A DNA stretch of 5,490 bases, taken from NCBI GenBank assembly GCA_016462055.1, contig JAEMTX010000126.1:1-5490 (forward strand). Reading direction: 5' to 3'. Positions 1-5,490 of the stretch are shown here, in pieces. Position 1 is the stretch's first letter. Each line of letters starts with the position of its first letter. The DNA is from Acidimicrobiia bacterium (GTDB lineage Bacteria; Actinomycetota; Acidimicrobiia; Acidimicrobiales; Acidimicrobilacustridaceae). The notes beneath the pieces were generated by a model. The model saw nothing but the letters and a program-made list of their open reading frames with translations, ran no database searches and was not told the origin of the DNA. Made by a program: the position numbers and the translations under genes.

Positions 1-500
1 GAACCGACGCCAGAAGAGCCATCCTGCGAGTCCCATTCGCTCACGATGGCGCGAACAATGTCGCCGCGGGCGACGATGCCGATAATCGTTCCGGACTCGT
101 CAAGAACTGGCAGGCGATCAGCGCCTTGCTCATGCATGATCGTTGCCGCGTATTCGACCGTGTCGTCAGGAGCAAGTGTCGGTGCCGCGTCGCCCATAAC
201 TTCGCCAACGGTCGAGCCGAGTGCTTTTTCAACATCGTGATCGAACTTCTTCTTCGACGAAGGCAACTCGATATAGGCACCAAGCAATGTGATAACGGTG
301 GGGAGGTGGACTCGTGCTTCCTCAACGATGAGATCAGCGGTGGAAAGCAAGCCAACGATCGAACCGGCGGCATCAACCACTGGTGCACCATCAACATGGC
401 GCGTAAGCATGGCCCGCATGGCGTCCATCACGTTGTCTTCGGGAGCAAAGGTCAGGACATCGCTGGCCATTACGTCCCGAACAGGCAGTTCTCGCAGCAT
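1..500 (-). CDS. Two-CBS-domain protein, 3'-truncated by the window edge
   Basis: The frame runs from ATG at 500-498 to the window edge without a stop, giving 166 complete codons. Two CBS motifs are visible. CBS1 spans about residues 4-59, opening with VRDVM and closing with GLLSTAD, whose Ser53 and Asp56 sit at the usual nucleotide-binding positions. CBS2 spans about residues 97-152, opening with VGEVM and closing with GIVARGD; Asp147 is kept but Ala144 replaces the usual Ser/Thr. The linker between them contains a LPSSKKKF segment. Tandem CBS pairs generally form a Bateman module that binds AMP, ATP or a related ligand in the cytosol and regulates a partner. No catalytic domain is visible, so this looks like a small stand-alone CBS protein, although a further C-terminal domain outside the window cannot be excluded. 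The start is supported by GGAGGA just upstream. It lies 47 nt after the acpS-nnr stop, so it is probably the next gene of the operon. The target is unknown. Confidence 0.85.
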   Translation of the reverse strand, partial: MLRELPVRDVMASDVLTFAPEDNVMDAMRAMLTRHVDGAPVVDAAGSIVGLLSTADLIVEEARVHLPTVITLLGAYIELPSSKKKFDHDVEKALGSTVGEVMGDAAPTLAPDDTVEYAATIMHEQGADRLPVLDESGTIIGIVARGDIVRAIVSEWDSQDGSSGVG

Positions 501-503
501 CGT

Positions 504-509
504 TCCTCC
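504..509 (-). promoter_or_regulatory. Strong Shine-Dalgarno of the CBS-domain gene
   Basis: On the minus strand the bases before ATG 500-498 read TGGAGGAACG. GGAGGA lies 3 nt from the start codon, or 4 nt if measured from GGAGG. The spacing is short but the match to the anti-SD is near perfect, and it fixes this ATG over the internal ATG at codon 11. It is much stronger than the site in front of acpS-nnr. Confidence 0.75.
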
Positions 510-532
510 AGGATCCGGCCGTGGACCGGAAG

Positions 533-557
533 GCGGCCTATCTGGGACTAAGGCCGC
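533..557 (-). repeat. 7-bp GC-rich inverted repeat over the acpS-nnr stop codon
   Basis: In the minus-strand transcript, GCGGCCU (557-551) can pair perfectly with AGGCCGC (539-533) around an 11-nt loop that contains the UAG stop. No U-run follows the stem (the next bases are CUUCCGG), so this is not a standard intrinsic terminator. It could be a weak pause, an mRNA-processing or stability element, or chance in GC-rich DNA. It partly overlaps other possible stems in the same spacer (534-538 with 517-521, and 526-530 with 514-518). Confidence 0.4.
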
Positions 558-2359
558 AGAAAGGTCAAGTCGTCAAGCACAGCCGGTAGGTGAGCGATTA
601 CATCGCCAGCTACCAGACCGCGCCTCCAGCCTAGGGCTCCGGCCCGTCCGTGGAGGAATGCACCGCCGGCCGCAGCGCGAAGCGGATCAACACCGCACGC
701 AAGCAATGCGCCGATGATCCCAGCCAGAACATCTCCTGTCCCCGCAGTTGCTAAACGCTGATCGCCGGCGATTGAGACAAGCACTTCCCCGCTGGGAGCA
801 GCAACCACAGTGGTTCTGCCTTTCAGAAGAACGACGGCGCCACTTTCAGCGGCAAGTGTGCGCGCTTCATCGATGCGATCTTCTCCCACCGCGTGTCCAG
901 CAAGGCGAGCGAATTCACCATCATGCGGGGTGAGAACTGTGAACTCGGATACGAAACGCGAAACATCCGTGCCAAGCGCTGTCAGACCATCGGCATCAAC
1001 GACCGTGGGTAAACCTCGGCCTGTCGCGGCAGCAACAACCTGACGAATCTGTTCCTTCGTTGAATCCCCGCTACCAAGACCATTGCCAATAACAAGTGAA
1101 TCGAAACGACCTAGGTCTGCGATCACCTCGCTTGACCACCCTTCAGCCGAGATATCCATGCGCACTGCTTCTAACGGCATCTCAGTTGTTGCACCCCCGG
1201 GCGTTGAAACTCGCACGTATCCAGCCCCAGTTCGCGCGGCAGCGCCGGTGCTGAGCGCGGCGGCGCCACCCATGCCGGGACTGCCAGCAACAACCCACAC
1301 CGCGCTCTGCCACTTGTGGGCATCAATCGCTGGTTCGGGAATCCACGAGGCAACCGCCGCAGCACCGACGAGATGCGCACTCGCTGCTCGAGTGTCGAGC
1401 CCGATATCGGTGACGGTCAGTTCGCCGCTACACGCAAGTCCATCGCCGAAGACATTGCCGGGCTTAAGCGCCGCGAACGTGATCGTCGCATCGGCGTCAA
1501 GCACATCTCCAAAACACGACCCAGTCAGTCCGTCAACACCCGAAGGGATATCGACCGCAAGCACGAGACAACCGGGTGCGGCAATAGGAGCATGCCACTC
1601 GCCGCGGAATCCAGTGCCATAGGCCGCGTCGATTACGAGATCGCAATCAGGAAGAATCTCCGGCGCATCAGCGGCGTCGACCACGGTGACGCGCACGCCA
1701 TGCGTTCGCAGTCGCTCAGCGGCGTTACGACCATCGTTTCCGTTGTTGCCTTTGCCGGCCAAAACAACGACGCGGCGCCCGTAGGCCCCACCCAGCATTT
1801 CGAGCGCAGCTCGCGCGACCGCTCCACCAGCCCGATCGATCAGCACCTCCACCGGTTCCGGAGCCAATCGATCGATCTCATTCATCTCGCTCGGCGTCAC
1901 TATGGGAACCAGTCCCCCGCCGTCGATGGCATCGGGATGCGGAAGCGGCTGTGCGCCAACGGGACCAAGCGCAGCCACCAGACGTTCTGGACCAAGCGCT
2001 ACGACAACGGCTTGAGCAACGATCGCTGAATGGCTGAGCGTGAGTCGCCAACTTTCGATTCCCAACTGATTCGCGAGCGTTGACGCTCGACCGCTCAGTG
2101 CGACTGATGGCTGACCGTCTTCGTCACGACGAACTTCGATGTCATGCCAATCGACCGCACCGATACCAACGCCCATTGCCTTGAGAACAGCTTCTTTCGC
2201 CGCAAAGCGAACAGCGAAGCGTTCGGTTGGGTCGGTCCGACGAAGTGAGTACTCGCGTTCAGACTCGGTGAAGAGTTTCTCGACTAACCCAGCACGACGC
2301 TCCAGCACACGACGGAATCGGTCAAGATCAACAAGATCGTTTCCGATGCCGACGATCAT
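548..2359 (-). CDS. Trifunctional fusion: holo-ACP synthase, NAD(P)HX epimerase and ADP-dependent NAD(P)HX dehydratase (AcpS-NnrE-NnrD)
   Basis: This is one 603-codon frame with three enzyme domains. Residues 1-121 are AcpS, which transfers 4'-phosphopantetheine from CoA to apo-ACP. They start MIVGIGNDLVDLDRF with metal-ligand Asp8, followed by FAAKEAVLKA with Glu56 and by LSHS near 108-111; the length matches free-standing AcpS. After a Pro/Gly-rich linker (about 122-152) comes NnrE (YjeF_N, about 153-325), which epimerises R-NAD(P)HX to S. It shows TPSEMNEID, GKGNNGNDG at 202-210, DAAYGTG with Asp244, and DIPSGVDG. NnrD (YjeF_C/carbohydrate-kinase fold, about 340-600) dehydrates S-NAD(P)HX using ADP. 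It shows AGSPGMGGAAALS, GNGLG, VVDADGLT, TPHDGEFARL with His479, and AGTGDVLAG with Asp543. All three active sites look intact. NnrE-NnrD fusion is the common form (Nnr/YjeF), but AcpS is usually a separate neighbour. The ATG is 13 nt after the glmS stop with only a weak SD, so translational coupling is likely. The N-terminus fits AcpS exactly. Confidence 0.95.
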   Translation of the reverse strand: MIVGIGNDLVDLDRFRRVLERRAGLVEKLFTESEREYSLRRTDPTERFAVRFAAKEAVLKAMGVGIGAVDWHDIEVRRDEDGQPSVALSGRASTLANQLGIESWRLTLSHSAIVAQAVVVALGPERLVAALGPVGAQPLPHPDAIDGGGLVPIVTPSEMNEIDRLAPEPVEVLIDRAGGAVARAALEMLGGAYGRRVVVLAGKGNNGNDGRNAAERLRTHGVRVTVVDAADAPEILPDCDLVIDAAYGTGFRGEWHAPIAAPGCLVLAVDIPSGVDGLTGSCFGDVLDADATITFAALKPGNVFGDGLACSGELTVTDIGLDTRAASAHLVGAAAVASWIPEPAIDAHKWQSAVWVVAGSPGMGGAAALSTGAAARTGAGYVRVSTPGGATTEMPLEAVRMDISAEGWSSEVIADLGRFDSLVIGNGLGSGDSTKEQIRQVVAAATGRGLPTVVDADGLTALGTDVSRFVSEFTVLTPHDGEFARLAGHAVGEDRIDEARTLAAESGAVVLLKGRTTVVAAPSGEVLVSIAGDQRLATAGTGDVLAGIIGALLACGVDPLRAAAGGAFLHGRAGALGWRRGLVAGDVIAHLPAVLDDLTFLRP

Positions 2360-2372
2360 GCGGGAACCGCAC
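2360..2372 (-). other. 13-nt junction between glmS and acpS-nnr, no clear SD
   Basis: The glmS TGA (2375-2373) and the next ATG (2359-2357) are separated by GTGCGGTTCCCGC. This contains no AGGAGG-like run. The only purine-rich match is GAG overlapping the glmS stop, 12 nt from the ATG. There is no room for a promoter, so the downstream gene is probably translated by coupling to glmS. Confidence 0.6.
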
Positions 2373-5300
2373 TCATGATCGCCAGTGTTCAGCCAACAGG
2401 TTCACAGGTTCGGTCATGAGGTCAATAACTGCAACATCGGCCAAAAGGTCGTCACGGAAAACCGGCTCGGTTTCGGTGACTGCATGTTTGATAGCGGCGT
2501 AGCGATTTCGATAACCCTGCAAGACCGAGCGCAACGCGACAAGTGAAAGGTTGTCGTTCAAGCGAACATGCAAGAGGGACAACCCGGTCGGCTCACCATC
2601 TTTGATCTCCGGAACGATGACGACGGTTCGTCCATCGTTACGACCCTTGGCCACAAGAACGGTGTGTTCAACCGCAACTAATCGCTTTGTCCCACGTAGT
2701 TGCGGATCGTCGGTGGTGCGACTTTGCAGATCACGAGCTAACCCACCGCGATCGACAATAACCACGCGCGCTTCATCACGACCTCCGGGGTCGACATGAC
2801 CCTCAATCGCATAACGGGTATACCCAAGAACTTCATCGATAAGCGGTTCGAGTGCTGCAAGCGTCCGCAATGTCGAATAGGTGAGGCGGTCGCGCGAAAC
2901 ACCGGTGCTAAGAACCTCTTTCACCAACGGCACCTGCATGAGCGTTTCGTCGCTTCGAGAAATGCCGACCGTGACGGTCTTTGCCTGGTGCTTAATCGCG
3001 TCAACAGGGCGGGTCAGTTCGTCGATCGCAGAAGTGAGCGCCGCCGCTAAATCTTCAAGGACAACTGCCGGCGTACCGACCTTGCCGTATTCAAGCTGGT
3101 ACGACTCAAGCGGCACGGAGCCCAGAGCAAATCTCCATACGGTGGCCAATCGCACCGCCGAACTTGCTTCGAGATGTCCGTTGTACTCACCGTTGCGCAA
3201 CCCATCGAAATACCGAGACGCGAGTGAATTGAGCAAGGGGCGTAAACCGGACAACAACGATTCACCGTCACCGGGGAGTCCAGAAGCGACCGTACTGTCA
3301 ATCGCAGCACGCGCTTCGCGGAGCGGACGAGCCTGCGCATCGATAGCTAATGCCGCTTCATAACCGAAGAGATGGCCAACCATTGCCGAAAGAATGAAGG
3401 CAAGACGAGGATGAACCTCGGGTACTGCGATTACCTGGAGAGCAGACGAGAATCGTTCTTCGCCTTGAGTCGCAATCACGACAGGGGCTGCCTTGTGGGC
3501 GCGATAGATCGCGACCTCTTTGGCAACATCATCGGCGGTTGAACCTTGGAGTCCCGCTGCGCATACGAGAATCATCGGCTCAGATGAGAGATCAATGTGC
3601 TTCTTGTCTTCGGTGCCATCGCAGGCGATTGCTTTGTAACAAAGCTCTGAAAGCTTGATTCGAACTTCCTCGGCCGCAATGCGATTCGCTCCGTTGCCAA
3701 CGATTGCCCAGTAGCGACGTGATGGCGCAACGCGTTGAGCCGCTGCGGCAATGTCGTCACGCAGGGCAAACGTGCGTTCCATCGCCTCGGGAATCTGACG
3801 AAGACCCTCAAGAACAGAAGTGCGTTCCGTTGACGTTGCGCCGATTGCGTCTGCCACAGCAGCAGCCAACAAGAAACAGGCAGCAATCTGTGCGTAAAAC
3901 GCTTTAGTTGATGCGACGCTCATCTCTACATCGCGACCATCGGAGGTGTAAAGAACGCCGTCAGCTCGATCGGTGAGATCGCTGTTGCGGCGATTCACGA
4001 TCGCGACAACATGCGCTCCGCGCGCACGGACCAAGTCAACCGTGCGGTTGGTATCGGTAGTCGTTCCCGATTGGCTCACCGCAACAATCAAGGTGTCCGC
4101 CATCGAATCGGTGAGATGGAAGCCGCTGAGTTCCGTCGCCAGGACAGCTTCCACTCGAACTTCGGTAGTCGGAGCAAATGCAGCAAGACCTTCGAGCAGC
4201 GCTCGAGCCGCAACTGCAGCAGTTCCTTGACCGATCGCCAGAATTCGCTTGATGGAACCATCAGCAAGTGCGCCACGGAGTACCGGCGACAGAACATCGT
4301 CGCCGAGGCTCACGTCAACGCGTCCGTCGATATCTACCAATTTTCCACGAAGTGTTTTGCGGAAAGACCCTGGGGCCTCGCCGATTTCCTTGAGCAGGAA
4401 ATGAGGTGAATCGCCGCGGTCTATGTCGCGAGTTGTGATCTGCGCTTCAGCAAGATCGTCGGCAAGGACTGGAATTGGCGTTCCGTCGTAGGCCCAACGT
4501 TCAATCCCATTGCGATCTCCCGCCTTCGAGCCAACGAGTCGCACAACCTGTCCGCTACTTGCGGGGTTCGCTGGGTCGACAGGGATGTCGCCATCGAGTC
4601 GAAGATACGAAACCGTTTCTTCAACGACGCCATAGGGCTCGCTCGCCACGATGAACGAATCCTCGGCCAGGCCGATGTAGAGCGCCTGCCCACTTCCGCG
4701 CAGTGCAAGCAAAAGGGAATCAGCGGCGTCGGCAGCACTGGCCGCGATCGCTACTGAACCTTCAAGTTCATTCACTGTGGAACGAAAGGCCTCGAGGACA
4801 CCTGTTCCATCAGCCATCGCACGCGATGTCAGCGTTGGAATCACTTTGGCATCGGTGGTGATCTCATCTGCGATGTGAAGTGCTTGGGCCGCTTTGAGGT
4901 CCGCAAAATTATCGACATCGCCGTTAAGAACTGCCGTGACGTAGGCCCCGCCGTTTTCGTCGGTCTCATCTGAGTTCAACGGATGAGCATTGGGTTGGCT
5001 GATGATGCCAACGCTCGCCCACCGGGTGTGTCCTAGAACCACAGCCTCGACACTTGTTGCCCCAAGAGCATGACGAAGCAAAGGGTCACCGACAATCGCA
5101 GTGCGAAGAGCGCGAGTGTTGTCGCCCAGTTCGCCGATTTCTGCGGCAGCCTTATAAACGAAACTCAAATGTCCTTCTGGGGTTCGCACCGCCATTGAAC
5201 CAAACAATGGATCCGCAGCGCGATCGGCGATTACCGCGCTGATCGCCGGCGACTGCAGATCGATGCCGTGATTGCGAACAAGCAGGTGTAACCCGGCGCT

Positions 5301-5490
5301 GTCGCGCCCGCGCACCTCGAGGCGATCAAGTGCCGAGAGTGCTTGGTGTATCGAAAGGGCAACACCTATCGCGGCTGGACTCAATGGCTCGCCTGCAGTT
5401 GCAACGCCATCGAGAAGCCCAGCCACTCCTTCAGCGGCTCGGAGGCGGTCACGTTGCACCGCCCAGACGGCATCTTTGAGATTGACGACC
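2373..5490 (-). CDS. glmS: Glutamine-fructose-6-phosphate aminotransferase (glucosamine-6-phosphate synthase), extended form, 5'-partial
   Basis: GlmS makes glucosamine-6-phosphate from fructose-6-phosphate and glutamine, the first step toward UDP-GlcNAc and peptidoglycan. The frame is open to the window edge. A GTG at 5459-5457 is not credible as the start because it would exclude the catalytic Cys1. Numbering from that GTG as 1 (1028 codons to TGA), the class-II glutaminase shows RGRDSAG (50-56), GHTRWA (143-148), the oxyanion Asn179-Gly180 and Asp203, equivalent to E. coli R26, R73/W74, N98/G99 and D123. KEIGEAPGSF precedes SIS1 (about 400-540), which has VSQSGTTTDT (461-470) and VASTKAF (515-521). 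SIS2 (about 580-715) has KLSELCY and DKKH; Lys602, Glu605 and His621 align ungapped with E. coli K485, E488 and H504. QAKTVTV places Lys827 as the K603 equivalent. The usual length is about 610 residues, so this protein carries several insertions and a 201-residue extension after Lys827. Isomerase chemistry looks preserved. It is the first visible gene of the operon. Confidence 0.9.
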   Translation of the reverse strand, partial: VVNLKDAVWAVQRDRLRAAEGVAGLLDGVATAGEPLSPAAIGVALSIHQALSALDRLEVRGRDSAGLHLLVRNHGIDLQSPAISAVIADRAADPLFGSMAVRTPEGHLSFVYKAAAEIGELGDNTRALRTAIVGDPLLRHALGATSVEAVVLGHTRWASVGIISQPNAHPLNSDETDENGGAYVTAVLNGDVDNFADLKAAQALHIADEITTDAKVIPTLTSRAMADGTGVLEAFRSTVNELEGSVAIAASAADAADSLLLALRGSGQALYIGLAEDSFIVASEPYGVVEETVSYLRLDGDIPVDPANPASSGQVVRLVGSKAGDRNGIERWAYDGTPIPVLADDLAEAQITTRDIDRGDSPHFLLKEIGEAPGSFRKTLRGKLVDIDGRVDVSLGDDVLSPVLRGALADGSIKRILAIGQGTAAVAARALLEGLAAFAPTTEVRVEAVLATELSGFHLTDSMADTLIVAVSQSGTTTDTNRTVDLVRARGAHVVAIVNRRNSDLTDRADGVLYTSDGRDVEMSVASTKAFYAQIAACFLLAAAVADAIGATSTERTSVLEGLRQIPEAMERTFALRDDIAAAAQRVAPSRRYWAIVGNGANRIAAEEVRIKLSELCYKAIACDGTEDKKHIDLSSEPMILVCAAGLQGSTADDVAKEVAIYRAHKAAPVVIATQGEERFSSALQVIAVPEVHPRLAFILSAMVGHLFGYEAALAIDAQARPLREARAAIDSTVASGLPGDGESLLSGLRPLLNSLASRYFDGLRNGEYNGHLEASSAVRLATVWRFALGSVPLESYQLEYGKVGTPAVVLEDLAAALTSAIDELTRPVDAIKHQAKTVTVGISRSDETLMQVPLVKEVLSTGVSRDRLTYSTLRTLAALEPLIDEVLGYTRYAIEGHVDPGGRDEARVVIVDRGGLARDLQSRTTDDPQLRGTKRLVAVEHTVLVAKGRNDGRTVVIVPEIKDGEPTGLSLLHVRLNDNLSLVALRSVLQGYRNRYAAIKHAVTETEPVFRDDLLADVAVIDLMTEPVNLLAEHWRS

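Noticed and set aside
41..397. 118-codon minus-strand frame
   Set aside because: It overlaps the CBS gene in another frame and has no domain. The CBS frame has two motifs and a strong SD.
533..557. Intrinsic terminator after acpS-nnr
   Set aside because: The inverted repeat has no U-tract on the minus strand, and in the plus direction (toward the right) it would lie inside acpS-nnr with no gene ending there. Listed only as an inverted repeat.
1316..2029. Long plus-strand frame of 237 codons opposite acpS-nnr
   Set aside because: It lies wholly antisense to a gene with clear motifs, and its translation has no recognisable domain. It is a typical shadow frame of GC-rich coding DNA.
5457..5459. 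GTG as the start of glmS
   Set aside because: The frame stays open to the window edge, and starting here would remove the N-terminal Cys and the strand before RGRDSAG. It is an internal Val codon.
2373..5490. GlmS as two fused or frameshifted proteins, given its length
   Set aside because: One uninterrupted frame holds glutaminase, SIS1, SIS2 and C-tail motifs in the normal order, and the extra segments lie between or after them. No duplication or frame break is visible.
1..5490. Mobile element, CRISPR, phage or defence system
   Set aside because: No transposase, integrase, direct repeats, spacer-repeat pattern or foreign-looking composition was seen. All content is metabolic housekeeping.

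Overview
The window looks like a chromosomal segment from an actinobacterium. GC is moderate (roughly mid-to-high 50s % by eye) and coding is very dense. Everything readable lies on the minus strand. The pairing of glmS with acpS and nnr matches the housekeeping neighbourhood known in Actinomycetota (glmM-glmS-acpS-nnr-alr-tsaE). My best guess is a planktonic lineage near Acidimicrobiia, but that is inference only. There are no mobile elements, tRNAs, rRNAs or CRISPR repeats.

Layout in transcription order, right to left: (1) 5490-2373, a very long GlmS-type glucosamine-6-phosphate synthase, open at its 5' end, so the nucleophilic N-terminal Cys lies outside the window. (2) After a 13-nt gap, 2359-548, a single 603-codon gene that fuses holo-ACP synthase (AcpS), NAD(P)HX epimerase (NnrE) and ADP-dependent NAD(P)HX dehydratase (NnrD). 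(3) After a 47-nt spacer that can form a GC-rich hairpin, 500-1, a two-CBS-domain protein with a strong Shine-Dalgarno, open at its 3' end.

The three genes are probably one operon. GlmS makes glucosamine-6-phosphate for peptidoglycan. AcpS activates the acyl carrier protein for lipid synthesis. Nnr repairs hydrated NAD(P)H. The CBS protein probably senses an adenine nucleotide. The two points most worth a second look are the three-activity AcpS-Nnr polypeptide and the architecture of GlmS. In GlmS the SIS catalytic core is intact and normally spaced, but the protein carries several insertions. One of about 107 residues lies ahead of the C-tail lysine, and about 200 residues follow that lysine. 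I see no evidence for an unknown defence or mobile system here.
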